Origin: Actinoplanes subtropicus
GTDB lineage: Bacteria; Actinomycetota; Actinomycetes; Mycobacteriales; Micromonosporaceae
Direction: 5' to 3'
NCBI RefSeq assembly: GCF_000721705.1
Contig: NZ_JOJL01000002.1
Coordinates: 62,001 to 126,000, forward strand
Length of the DNA stretch: 64,000 bases
Translations under genes and position numbers: made by a program
The notes under the pieces: model-generated
Told to the model about the DNA's origin: nothing
The model's input: the letters and a program-made list of their open reading frames with translations, nothing else
Databases searched by the model: none
Shown: piece after piece, positions 43,354 through 51,993 of the stretch
How the letters are laid out: every line of letters begins with the position of its first letter
How positions within the stretch are numbered: the stretch's first letter is position 1

Positions 43354-45480
43354 CTACTCGGCGTCAACCGTCGCCCGGATCATCGATTCCACATCCGCCA
43401 GTTCGGGATGCCGCAGCTCGCGGAGGATCTCCGCGGCTTTCCGCAGGCAGTCCACCTGGTCGGAGAACATGAGCGCGGCCCGGTAGGCCTCGGACAGATG
43501 CGTGAGGACGCGCGCCTGGTAGTAGTGATCGCCACGGTCCCGATGGATCGACAACGCCCGCTGGTACCGCCGGATCGCACTCTCCAGCCGAGCACCGGCG
43601 GTCTCGGCGCCCGCCAGCGTGTCGAGGGCCAGGGCCTCGCCGTAGGAGTTGCCGAGCCCCAGATACCGCCGCAACGCAAGCTCCGCGTTCTCGGCCGCCG
43701 GTCCGACGGCCCCGGTCCGGAGCTGGTACCAGGCGAGATTGTTCAGCGCGTCGGCGCCGGCGGCCTCGACGCCGAGCTCTTCGTAGATCGCCAGCGCGGC
43801 CTGCCCCTCACGCATCGCCTCGCCGTACTCGCCGCTCTCGCTCAGGGACCAGCCTAGGACGTGCCTGCCGTGCCCCTCCGCGCGCCGGTCGGCGAGGGCA
43901 GTGCTGATGGAGACCGCCTGCCTGGCATGGCGGACGGCCGCTGCGAAATCGGCGATTGATAGATATGCCCAGGCCAACTGCCGGTGGATGCCGGCTTGCG
44001 CTGAAAGGTCACCGAGCTTCTCGGTAGCCGACAAGGCGGCCTCCTGCACGGAGACCCATTGCTGCGCATGGCCGGCGCGGTCCAGATAGTCCGCGAGCGA
44101 CCAGGCGAGCTTCCACACGTGCTCGAGGCGGTTTCGATCGGCGGCCAAGGTGACGCAGGTCAGCACGCTGCTCCAATTCTCGTCGAACCACCGCGTCGCC
44201 TCGGCGGGGGAGGCCGGCAGGCCGGCGATCCACGAAGCCGCCGGGACGGCGACGTCGATCGGCTCCCGTTGCGGATCGAGCAGGCATGCGGCCCGGAACG
44301 CCATGAAGAGGTAGAAGTCGAGCATCCGGCCGGTGGCCGCGGCCCGTTCGGCCACCGATTCCTCATCGTCGGCCCGTTCGAGCGCGAAGATCTGGAGCAG
44401 GTCGTGGCACCGATACCGGCCGCTCTGCGGGCTGTCGACCAGACTGGCGTCGACCAGTTCGGCCAGCACCGGCCGCACGGCGTGCGGACTGAGCCCGGCC
44501 AGCGCGCCGGCCGCCCCGGCGCTGAACTCGGCACCGACATGGAGGCCGATGAGCCGGAACAGCCGCGCCGCCTCGGGCGTCAACCCCCGGTACGACGTCT
44601 GGAACACCACCCGGACGCTGAGGTCCGCCTCGCCGAGATCCAATGCCTGCAGCACGGCCGCGCGATCCGCGATCTCCGACGCCAGCCCGGGCAGGCCGAG
44701 CACCGGTTGCGTCCTGGCCCGGGCCCCGATGATTGCCACCGCCAACGGCAGGCCCGCGCAGTGCGTGATGATCGCCTGAGCCGCTTGCTCGTCCGCCGGC
44801 CGCAGCCGCTTGCCCACCGTCTTGGCCAGCAGCGATCGACTGCTCCGGCGGTCGAGTGGCGGCACGTCGACCCGCCGGATCGCGACCGCCGTGCCGAGCC
44901 CGACCAGCCCGTGCCGGCTGGTGAGCAACGTTCGGCAGCCCGGCCCGCTGGGCAGGAGCGACTGCACCTGGTCGGCTGCGCGAAGATTGTCCAGCACGAT
45001 CAAGATCTCGCGATGCGACACGAGCGTCCGGAAAAGGCCGATGCGGCTCTCCAATGTCGGCGGTATCGAGTCGCCGTGCAGACCGAGGCCGTTGAGCAGC
45101 GTCAGCAGAGCGTCACTCGGCGTGAGCGGCCGGGCGTGCCGATCGAAGCCACGCAGATTCAGGTACAACTGACCGTCCGGGAACGCGTCCTGGCGCAGGG
45201 CCGCCCAGGCGATGGCGAGCGCGGTCTTCCCGACCCCGCCCGGCCCGGTGAGAAGGGCCACCCGGGCCGCGTCAGCCCGGAGAAGAGCGTCCAGCGAACG
45301 CCGCTCACGGCGCCGATCCACGAAGTTCGGCACTCCCGGTGGCACCTGCTGTGGCGTCACTGCCGGCAGCGTCCGAGGGGCGAGGACGAGGTCGCCGTAG
45401 ATGTCTCGGGCCTGGATGAAGACCGAGGCCGACACGTGCGAAGCCTCGTTGTGGATGTCACCGGAGTTGGTGCCGCGCAT
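43354..45480 (-). CDS. STAND NTPase with NB-ARC and TPR domains, no DNA-binding domain
   Basis: A 708-residue protein from ATG 45480 (MRGTNSGDIHNEASHVSAS). The N-terminal 35 residues are the short motif region (VFIQARDIYGDLVL) often found before actinobacterial STAND modules, in place of a SARP domain. NB-ARC has Walker A TGPGGVGKTA near residue 90, FPDGQLYLNLRGFD, Walker B EILIVLDNLR and GCRTLLTSRHGL. A winged-helix segment (YRCHDLLQIFALER) and about six TPR-like repeats (450-700) follow. STAND proteins oligomerise on sensing a ligand through the C-terminal repeats and switch on an attached or adjacent effector. The adjacent gene encodes the N-terminus of a hydrolase, now truncated. No regulatory target is apparent. 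Defence is a reasonable inference; signalling is the alternative. Confidence 0.85.
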   Translation of the reverse strand: MRGTNSGDIHNEASHVSASVFIQARDIYGDLVLAPRTLPAVTPQQVPPGVPNFVDRRRERRSLDALLRADAARVALLTGPGGVGKTALAIAWAALRQDAFPDGQLYLNLRGFDRHARPLTPSDALLTLLNGLGLHGDSIPPTLESRIGLFRTLVSHREILIVLDNLRAADQVQSLLPSGPGCRTLLTSRHGLVGLGTAVAIRRVDVPPLDRRSSRSLLAKTVGKRLRPADEQAAQAIITHCAGLPLAVAIIGARARTQPVLGLPGLASEIADRAAVLQALDLGEADLSVRVVFQTSYRGLTPEAARLFRLIGLHVGAEFSAGAAGALAGLSPHAVRPVLAELVDASLVDSPQSGRYRCHDLLQIFALERADDEESVAERAAATGRMLDFYLFMAFRAACLLDPQREPIDVAVPAASWIAGLPASPAEATRWFDENWSSVLTCVTLAADRNRLEHVWKLAWSLADYLDRAGHAQQWVSVQEAALSATEKLGDLSAQAGIHRQLAWAYLSIADFAAAVRHARQAVSISTALADRRAEGHGRHVLGWSLSESGEYGEAMREGQAALAIYEELGVEAAGADALNNLAWYQLRTGAVGPAAENAELALRRYLGLGNSYGEALALDTLAGAETAGARLESAIRRYQRALSIHRDRGDHYYQARVLTHLSEAYRAALMFSDQVDCLRKAAEILRELRHPELADVESMIRATVDAE

Positions 45481-45651
45481 GGACCGAGCACCTCTAGGAG
45501 TCGACGATCGACAAGGTCCTGTCCAGGATAGATCGGCGCGGCACCGCCGATCATCGAGCGCTCCGGCCCTCGCCGCCGCGAAGCCGGGCGACATCCGAGG
45601 ACCGCGCGGCTATGACCGTGACAGCGGGTCCGCGCAGGTGCCGAGGGACGA

Positions 45652-45759
45652 TCACGTGGGTTTCCCGGCGCCGGGGCAGGCCCGGACGAACGTGGCGCCT
45701 TCGCGGGGGGTGATCGCGTGTTCCTGCGCCTCGACGGCCTGTTCGAACGCCAGGGTCAT
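45652..45759 (-). pseudogene. N-terminal stub of a UvrD/Rep-type helicase
   Basis: From ATG 45759 the minus strand encodes 35 residues, MTLAFEQAVEAQEHAI then TPREGATFVRACPGAGK, and stops in the Walker A motif. Where GAGKT is expected the sequence gives GAGKPT and then TGA. This matches the N-terminus of superfamily 1 helicases, whose first ATP-binding motif follows about 30 residues in. The rest of the gene is absent. Just upstream another short frame ends GRIYIDER. Confidence 0.45.
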
Positions 45760-45831
45760 GGGGGTGTGGCCGTCCGGCGTTTTGCGGGTGGTTTGGGGGA
45801 CTATTCATTCAACGCTCGTCGATGTAGATGC

Positions 45832-45863
45832 GGCCCTGACCGGCGTTGCGGCTGGTCAGGGCC
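45832..45863 (-). terminator. Hairpin after the large GH29-like gene
   Basis: Perfect 10-base arms GGCCCTGACC and GGTCAGGGCC with a 12-base loop, 42 bases beyond the stop of the leftward GH29-like gene. Confidence 0.75.
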
Positions 45864-45905
45864 TCATCTGAATGGCGGGGCAGGACGGGAACCTGCCACC
45901 TCTGG

Positions 45906-48812
45906 TTATGAGCCCAGGGACACCCGGTCGAGGTCGGGCGCGGACTCCGTGTCGTTGTAGATGCGGATGGTGTTGGCGCCGTCGTGCAGGGGGACGCGTA
46001 GGGTCGCGGTCTGGACCGTGGCGTTGCCGGCGCCGCTGACCTTGACCTCGGCCGGTGGGCCGCCGTTGACGGACACGAAGTACGAGCGGTCGCCGTTGAC
46101 CGTGTAGTCGATGTAGAGGGTGTAGTTGCCGGCCGCTGGGACGGTTACGTCCGGGAAGAGGACCTGGGCGTCCGGGCTGCCGCCGATGTTGCGGACCTTC
46201 TGGGCGCCCGAGCAGGCCGAGCAACTGGTGATGCCGGCGCTGCCGATCGCGTTCCGTGAGTCCTCGGCCTCCCGCATGAACACCCGGTCAGCCGGGCGCG
46301 TGCGTACCTCCAACTGCTTGGTGACCTGGACCGGTCGGCCGAGCAGCTGGCCGGAGGCCGTGATCGGGATCCGGACCGAGCCGGCGTCCTGGCCGGCCGG
46401 CGAGGTGATCGTCCAGGAACCGGTCAGTTCCTGGCCGAGGCGCATGGCGGACGCCTGTGCCGGCGGGCCCTCGATGGTCCAGCCGGCGGGTACGACCGGC
46501 GCCAGCGTGACGTGGTCGACCGGGTCGTCGGCGTCCAGGCGCAGCGTGGCCGACACGGCCAGGGACTGCTGGCCGGGGCCGACCCACTGCACGCCGCTGG
46601 GCGTCACCGTCATCGTGGTCGCGGGTACGTAGCCGGCCGGTGGCAACGGACCGACCGAGATGCGGTCCAGGCCGGGCCCGCGGGCCGAGGTGCTGAACAC
46701 CGTGATCGTGTTGGCGCCGGCGGCCAGCGGCACGGCGAGCGACGCGGTGGCCGGCACGTCCGGGTTCCCGGCCGGGACGGGTATCTCGACGGCCGGGGCG
46801 CCGTTCACGCTCACCGACAGGGAGTCGTCCCGGGTGGCCGGGGTGTAGTCGATCCGCAGCCGGTAGTCACCGGCCTGCGGCACGGTGACGTCGTGGAAGG
46901 CGACCGCGTTGCGGATGCCGCCGCCGAGGCCGGCGATCCGCAGCCCGCCGGAGCAGGCCGGGCAGGGCGCGACGTAGGTGTGCCCGGTGCGGGCGTTCTG
47001 CCGGGACTCGGCCTCGCCGGGCATCGGCGTGCCGCCGCCGGGGTAGCCGTACCCGACGCCGATCTCGTCGATCTTGAGCTGGCGGTAGAAGGTCGGCGCC
47101 TGCGCGCCGGCCCAGGTGTTGAGGACCTGGAGTTTGATGTACCGGGCGCGCTGCTCGCCGAGGTCGATGAACTGGACGCCGCGGGCGCTGGGCAGGGCGG
47201 CGCTGCGTACCGGGGCGCCCCAGTGCACGCCGTCGTTGCTGACGTAGACGCGGTAGTCGCGGATGCGGGCCGAGTCCTCCGGGCGGCCGAACGATTCCCG
47301 GGCGTACGTCGGGGACCACTCCCGCTGATTCACCGCCAGGTAGGTCGCCGGGCGGCGCCGGCCCAGGTCGAGCGTGACCGAGGCGGGAAGCTGGCCGCCG
47401 TTGTCCCAGTAGGTCTGGAAGTCGCCGTCCACCAGGGAGCTGTCCGAGGCGCTCAGCACGCCGCGGTCGTACCGGAACAGCTGCCCGGTGGTGCGTACCC
47501 GGAACACCGTGTCGTACGTGTCCCAGGCGGTGATGCCGAGGATCGTCAACCGGCCGCCGGACTGGTTGAACCGCATCCGCTCGCCGGTGCGGGCGTCGGT
47601 CACCGAGGTGACCCGGTAGCCGTTGTCGCGCAGCCGGATCATGTCGTTGGTCGGCCGGGTGAGCACGTGGACGTACTGGGTCCGGGCGCCGGGCTCGACG
47701 GTGATCACCCCGTGGGCGCCGTCGTTCCAGAAGCCGGGTTGCATGCCGCCGTACATGTAGCCGCCGCCCTCGGTGCCCTGCAGCGTCGAGCGGATCGGCG
47801 GCAGCCACTGCGCCATGAAGTTGTTGAACTGCTCCTGGCTCGGCGGGAACTTGCCGTTGACCATCGCCGTCTCGGCCATCAGCGACTTCATCGACGAGCC
47901 GGCGTTGGCGACGTACCGGCCGGTGCTCAGCCGGTAGTCCACCGCGTGGTCGGCGCCGTCGTACCACCACTGGCCGGTGGTGGGCAGCTTGTAGTCGGCC
48001 TCGGTCAGCCGCGGCATCGGCGTCCAGGCGGCCTGCGGATAGTCGTACGCCGGGGTCATGCCGACCTTCTGCTCGTTGCTGACCGTGTCCATGATCGGCG
48101 TGTCCTCGTTGTTGTTGCTCAACAGCCAGGACGGCCGGATCTGGCGGATCTGCTCGTAGAGGTGGTGGCTCTCCCAGTACTCGTTGTCGTTGTCGATCCA
48201 GAACCCGGCCAGGTCGGGGTAGTTCTTCATCACCTCGAAGAACAGGTCGTAGCTGTACATCCCGAAGCCCTGCCGGGTGGTGAGGTCGACCGGCTGGCCC
48301 TTGTACGCCGAGTAGGCCGCCGAGTCGAGCATCTCCTTGCCCATCTCGTTGTGCCACTGCGGGTCGTCGGTCATGTAGAGCAGCACCCGTACGCCCTTGG
48401 CCTGCCCTGCCTTGATCAGTTCGCCCAGGAAGTCACGCTGGGTGGCGCAGCTGCCGGGGATCTTGGAGGGCCACGGCCGCGCATAGCCGAGCCGGCTGTG
48501 GAAGGTCGTCAGCACCACGTAGGACGCGCCGAGCTTGCGGGCCTCGTCGACCCAGTAGTCGGGGGTCCAGCCGCCGGCGGTGACGTCGTGCTCCCACTGG
48601 GCGCAGTCGAGGTGGGCGGGCGCGGTGAACATGCCCCAGTGCAGGAACAGCCCGGCCGTGGAGTCGCGCATCCACTGCTGCCGCGGGTTGAGGACCTCCG
48701 CGCGGGCGGGGGTGGCGGCGATGCTCGCCGCCATGGCGAGGGCGAGGACGGCGAGGGCGGTGCAGGCCAGGCGCCAGCGGGGCGTGCTCCGGCCGTACGG
48801 TCCAGGTGTCAT
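45906..48812 (-). CDS. Large secreted GH29-like fucosidase with four accessory domains
   Basis: A 968-residue protein from ATG 48812, after GGAGGGAG. A signal peptide ends near ATPARAEV. Residues 40-450 are a GH29-like domain close to the one at 24056: LFLHWGMFTAPA, FHSRLGYARPWPS, AGFWIDNDNEYW, and long shared stretches such as LTEADYKLP and MAETA-VNGKFP. Then come a discoidin-like domain (about 455-600), a CBM35/CBM6-like domain (about 610-735), a NEW3-type Ig domain (about 745-845) and a second CBM (about 850-968). Both CBMs begin with a CxxC motif (APCPACSGG and TSCSACSGA). It acts on fucosylated plant polysaccharide outside the cell. A GntR-type motif lies about 50 bases upstream, and the gene is single, ending in a hairpin. 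Confidence 0.86.
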   Translation of the reverse strand: MTPGPYGRSTPRWRLACTALAVLALAMAASIAATPARAEVLNPRQQWMRDSTAGLFLHWGMFTAPAHLDCAQWEHDVTAGGWTPDYWVDEARKLGASYVVLTTFHSRLGYARPWPSKIPGSCATQRDFLGELIKAGQAKGVRVLLYMTDDPQWHNEMGKEMLDSAAYSAYKGQPVDLTTRQGFGMYSYDLFFEVMKNYPDLAGFWIDNDNEYWESHHLYEQIRQIRPSWLLSNNNEDTPIMDTVSNEQKVGMTPAYDYPQAAWTPMPRLTEADYKLPTTGQWWYDGADHAVDYRLSTGRYVANAGSSMKSLMAETAMVNGKFPPSQEQFNNFMAQWLPPIRSTLQGTEGGGYMYGGMQPGFWNDGAHGVITVEPGARTQYVHVLTRPTNDMIRLRDNGYRVTSVTDARTGERMRFNQSGGRLTILGITAWDTYDTVFRVRTTGQLFRYDRGVLSASDSSLVDGDFQTYWDNGGQLPASVTLDLGRRRPATYLAVNQREWSPTYARESFGRPEDSARIRDYRVYVSNDGVHWGAPVRSAALPSARGVQFIDLGEQRARYIKLQVLNTWAGAQAPTFYRQLKIDEIGVGYGYPGGGTPMPGEAESRQNARTGHTYVAPCPACSGGLRIAGLGGGIRNAVAFHDVTVPQAGDYRLRIDYTPATRDDSLSVSVNGAPAVEIPVPAGNPDVPATASLAVPLAAGANTITVFSTSARGPGLDRISVGPLPPAGYVPATTMTVTPSGVQWVGPGQQSLAVSATLRLDADDPVDHVTLAPVVPAGWTIEGPPAQASAMRLGQELTGSWTITSPAGQDAGSVRIPITASGQLLGRPVQVTKQLEVRTRPADRVFMREAEDSRNAIGSAGITSCSACSGAQKVRNIGGSPDAQVLFPDVTVPAAGNYTLYIDYTVNGDRSYFVSVNGGPPAEVKVSGAGNATVQTATLRVPLHDGANTIRIYNDTESAPDLDRVSLGS

Positions 48813-48864
48813 GGTTGTCGCTCCCTCCGTACGGGAGATCAATCAACAAGGTTTCCTGATAGAC

Positions 48865-48875
48865 ATCAGATGATT
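48865..48875. promoter_or_regulatory. Candidate GntR/FCD operator upstream of GH29-like gene
   Basis: ATCAGATGATT within TGATAGACATCAGATGATTA, about 50 bases before the GH29-like ATG and 60 bases after the GntR stop. Ten of eleven bases match the site at 34067. Confidence 0.55.
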
Positions 48876-48936
48876 ACCGTGTACGGAGGTATCGGTCAAG
48901 CCCAAAGGCGCCGCAAACGGGCGCTGAGATCGGATG

Positions 48937-49641
48937 TCAGGCGCCCGCGGTGCCGATGGACCGGCGCAACCACTCCTCGACGCCGGCGATGTGCACGGTG
49001 GCCCACGCCCGGGCCACGTCCGGCTCGCGGGCGATCAGCGCCTGGTGGATCGCCTGGTGCTGCTCGATCGTGCGGGCGACGGCGTTCTCCTGGGTCAGCC
49101 CGCGCCAGACCCGGCTGCGCAGCGTCGGGGCGGAGAGGCTGTCGATCAGCGAGGCCAGGACCGGGTTGCCCGAGCCCAGCGCTATCCGCCGGTGGAACTC
49201 GAGGTCGGCGGCGAGCAGCTCGTTGAGGCCGTCGATGTCGCCGGAGGCGGACACGTCGCCGGTCACCGAGACCAGCGAGCCGAGCGACTCGATCTCCCGG
49301 TCGCTCATCATCCGGGCGGCCATCGCGGTGGCCGCCGGCTCCAGGATGCGGCGCACCTCGAGCACGTACAGCACGCTGTCGTCGCCGTGGAAATCGAGGA
49401 CGAAGCCCACCGTGTCGAGCAGGGTCTCGGGCCGCAGGCTGGTCACGTACGTGCCGTCGCCCTGCCGCACGTCGAGCACCCGGATCAGCGACAACGCCCG
49501 CACCGCCTCGCGCAGCGAGCTGCGGGACAGGCCCAGCCGGTCGGCGAGGTCGGCCTCCTTGGGCAGACGGTCGCCCGGGCGCAGCTCGCCCGTGACGATC
49601 ATGTCCTTGATGCGTTTGATCGCCTCGTCGGTCAGCGCCAT
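48937..49641 (-). CDS. GntR-family (FadR subfamily, FCD domain) transcriptional regulator
   Basis: A 234-residue regulator (MALTDEAIKRIKDMIVTG). The winged-helix HTH is LPKEADLADRLGLSRSSLREAVRAL followed by VRQGDGTYVTSL. The C-terminal all-helical FCD domain carries the metal/ligand-binding residues: VRRILEPAATAMAA, DLEFHRRIALGSGN and QHQAIHQALIARE, with His in the expected helices. FCD regulators typically sense small carboxylic acids or sugar acids, and a uronate or pectin breakdown product would fit the neighbours. ATCTGATGAAT lies 37 bases before its start, suggesting autoregulation. The same motif occurs ahead of GH29 (48865) and between GH28 and the lyase (34067). Divergent from the sugar ABC importer operon. 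Confidence 0.92.
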   Translation of the reverse strand: MALTDEAIKRIKDMIVTGELRPGDRLPKEADLADRLGLSRSSLREAVRALSLIRVLDVRQGDGTYVTSLRPETLLDTVGFVLDFHGDDSVLYVLEVRRILEPAATAMAARMMSDREIESLGSLVSVTGDVSASGDIDGLNELLAADLEFHRRIALGSGNPVLASLIDSLSAPTLRSRVWRGLTQENAVARTIEQHQAIHQALIAREPDVARAWATVHIAGVEEWLRRSIGTAGA

Positions 49642-49677
49642 GACGCCAAGGATAGAGGGCGGACGGCCCGGCCATAC

Positions 49678-49688
49678 ATCTGATGAAT
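49678..49688. promoter_or_regulatory. Candidate GntR/FCD operator in gntR-importer divergent promoter
   Basis: ATCTGATGAAT within CATACATCTGATGAATCAT, 37 bases before the GntR start and about 100 bases before the substrate-binding protein gene. Matches the site at 34067 in ten of eleven bases. Confidence 0.55.
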
Positions 49689-49786
49689 CATCGGACTTTC
49701 CGCCGCACCGAGGCCGGAACGGCATTGACAGCGGCCGAGACATCCTATTAATTTTCCTTCTAATTTCGGCAACGAAGGGTGCCGCC

Positions 49787-51064
49787 ATGAGAAGGACGTT
49801 CGCGGTGCTCGGTGCGGCGGCGCTTGCCACGGCCGCCGCGCTCAGCGCCTGTACCGTTAAAGACGACTCCACCGGCTCGGCGTCGGGCAAGCAGATCACC
49901 TTCCTGACGTTCGAGACCCCCAACCTCACCCCGCAGTACTGGGATGCCGCGATCAAGCGGGTGACCGACCAGCACCCGGACATCTCGGTCAAGCGGCTGA
50001 CCTCACCGACCCAGGATCGCACGGCGTACGCGAAGCAACTGCTCCAATCCGGCCAGTTCCCGGACGTGATGATCGCCGTGTCGCCGGCCGGCTTCGCGGA
50101 GGCCGGCGACCTCTACGCCTGGACCGACCAGGAGCTGGCGAGCTTCCAGTACCCGCACAACGGCGCGGTCAACGGCAAGGTCTACCAGCTGCCGGCCAAC
50201 ACCCAGACCATCCCGATCACGTACTACAACAAGGATCTGTTCACCAAGGCCGGGATCACCGCGCCCCCGGCCACGTACCAGCAGATGATGGACGACGCCG
50301 CGAAGCTCAAGGCGAAGAACATCACGCCGTTCGTGACCGGCGGCGTGCACGACTCGATCGGGCCGCTGGTGGCCGGGGTCTGGGGCACCGACGTCTACGC
50401 GAAGAACCCGGACTGGATGCACCAGCGCCGGGCCGGCACGGTCAAGTTCTGCGACCCCGACCCGAAGAAGGCGCTCGGCAAGATCGCCGACCTCGCGGCC
50501 AAGGGCTATCTCGACAAGGCCGGGGTCTCCCGCGACTACGCGGGCGCCCAGCAGGCCTTCCTGGACGGCAAGGGCGCGATGTACGCGATGGGCAACTGGC
50601 TGGCCGGCTCGCTCGACGGCGCCGACAAGCCGAAGTTCGCGGTCGGGCAGTTCAACTGGCCCGGCGACGCCGACAACCGCACCGTGCCGGCCTTCACCGG
50701 CGGCGGCCTGCTGGTCAACGCCAAGGCCAAGAACCTCGACGCGGCCCGTACGTTCGCCCTGGCGTTCCAGCTCGACAAGACCAACCTGGACAACTCGGCC
50801 GTCACCGACGGCCTGATCCCCGCGATCAAGGGCTACACCCCGCCCGCGACCGTGGGCCCGGCCTACAAGGCGGGCTACGACCTGTACGCCAAGGCGGCCC
50901 AGGACCAGACCGTCGTCCCGGCGTTCAACTTCGAGGCCGGCGACGACGCGCCCCTGCCCGGCATGGGCGCCAAGATCGACTCGTCGGTGGTCGACCTGAT
51001 CACCGGCAAGAAGAACGCCGACGCCGTCTGCTCGTTCCTGGACAGCGAATGGGCGAAGGGCTGA
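49787..51064 (+). CDS. Sugar ABC transporter substrate-binding lipoprotein
   Basis: A 425-residue family 1 extracellular binding protein. The lipobox LSAC in ALATAAALSACTVKDD indicates lipidation and anchoring outside the membrane. Mature segments typical of maltose-type binders are ITFLTFETPNLTPQYWDAA, LLQSGQFPDVMIA, QLPANTQTIPITYYNKDLF, NWLAGSL and FTGGGLLVNAKAKN. It would bind an oligosaccharide released by the surrounding pectinases. First of three importer genes; the first permease overlaps it by 16 bases. Divergent from the GntR gene and probably controlled by it through the site at 49678. A short AT-rich promoter region (CCTATTAATTTTCC) lies 40 bases upstream. Confidence 0.93.
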   Translation: MRRTFAVLGAAALATAAALSACTVKDDSTGSASGKQITFLTFETPNLTPQYWDAAIKRVTDQHPDISVKRLTSPTQDRTAYAKQLLQSGQFPDVMIAVSPAGFAEAGDLYAWTDQELASFQYPHNGAVNGKVYQLPANTQTIPITYYNKDLFTKAGITAPPATYQQMMDDAAKLKAKNITPFVTGGVHDSIGPLVAGVWGTDVYAKNPDWMHQRRAGTVKFCDPDPKKALGKIADLAAKGYLDKAGVSRDYAGAQQAFLDGKGAMYAMGNWLAGSLDGADKPKFAVGQFNWPGDADNRTVPAFTGGGLLVNAKAKNLDAARTFALAFQLDKTNLDNSAVTDGLIPAIKGYTPPATVGPAYKAGYDLYAKAAQDQTVVPAFNFEAGDDAPLPGMGAKIDSSVVDLITGKKNADAVCSFLDSEWAKG

Positions 51065-51993
51065 TCGGCACGGCGGTGGCCACCGGGCGGGCGCGCAGCT
51101 CGTCCCGGCGGCGCCGCCCGGCCTGGCCCCGGATCCGGCACTTCCTCGGGTTCGGCGGCCCCGGCCTCGCCGTCTACACCTGCTTCGTGCTCGCGCCGAT
51201 CCTGATCAGCTTCGGCTACAGCCTGACCAACTACAACCCGTTCAACCCGCCCACCAAGTACGTCGGCCTGCACAACTACCGGATGCTGCTGACCGACCCG
51301 ACGTTCCTGACCTCGCTCAAGGTCACCACGATCCTCACCGTGATCGTGGTGGTCACGCCGAACGTGCTGGGACTGGCCATCGCCGTCCTGCTCGACCGGC
51401 GCGGGTGGCTCTACAACGCGCTGCGCAGCGTCTTCTTCCTGCCGATGGTGCTCAGCTCGGTGGTGGTCAGCGTCATCTGGACCAGGCTGCTCGACAACGA
51501 CGGCCCGATCAACCAGGCGCTGCGGGCGCTGGGCGTCGCCCATCCGCCGGGCTGGCTGTCCGATCCGGACTACGCGTTGTACTCGCTCGGCGCGATCCTG
51601 TCCTGGCAGATGCTCGGTTTCTGCGTGGTCGTCTGGCTGGCCGGCCTGCAGGGCGTACCGACCGAGCAGTTGGAGGCGGCCGAGATGGACGGCGCCGGGC
51701 CGGCCCGCCGGTTCTGGCACGTCTCCTGGCCGCTGCTCGCCCCGGCGCTGACCATCAACACGGTGGTTCTGATGATCTCGGCCTTCAAGATATTCGACCA
51801 CGTGCAGGTCATCACCCGCGGCGGGCCCGGCGAGGGCACCACCGCCACGATCGCCTTCGTCGTACTACGCACGGCGTTCGAGGAGAACCGCGGCGGCATC
51901 GCCTCCGCCCAGGCGGTCATCATGCTGACGATCATCGCGACCGCCTCCGCGGTCGCCCTGCGGCTGCTGCGCCGGCGGGAGGTGGAGCTGTGA
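51049..51993 (+). CDS. Sugar ABC transporter permease 1 (MalF-like)
   Basis: A 314-residue inner membrane protein with six predicted helices. The first begins FGGPGLAVYTCFVLAPILIS after an Arg-rich cytosolic N-terminus. The ATPase-contacting EAA loop is EQLEAAEMDGAGPARRFWHVSWPLL. It forms the translocation pore with the permease encoded next (GTGA overlap). The start ATG overlaps the binding-protein gene by 16 bases. Energy must come from an ATPase encoded elsewhere, since none lies in the operon. Confidence 0.93.
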   Translation: MGEGLIGTAVATGRARSSSRRRRPAWPRIRHFLGFGGPGLAVYTCFVLAPILISFGYSLTNYNPFNPPTKYVGLHNYRMLLTDPTFLTSLKVTTILTVIVVVTPNVLGLAIAVLLDRRGWLYNALRSVFFLPMVLSSVVVSVIWTRLLDNDGPINQALRALGVAHPPGWLSDPDYALYSLGAILSWQMLGFCVVVWLAGLQGVPTEQLEAAEMDGAGPARRFWHVSWPLLAPALTINTVVLMISAFKIFDHVQVITRGGPGEGTTATIAFVVLRTAFEENRGGIASAQAVIMLTIIATASAVALRLLRRREVEL

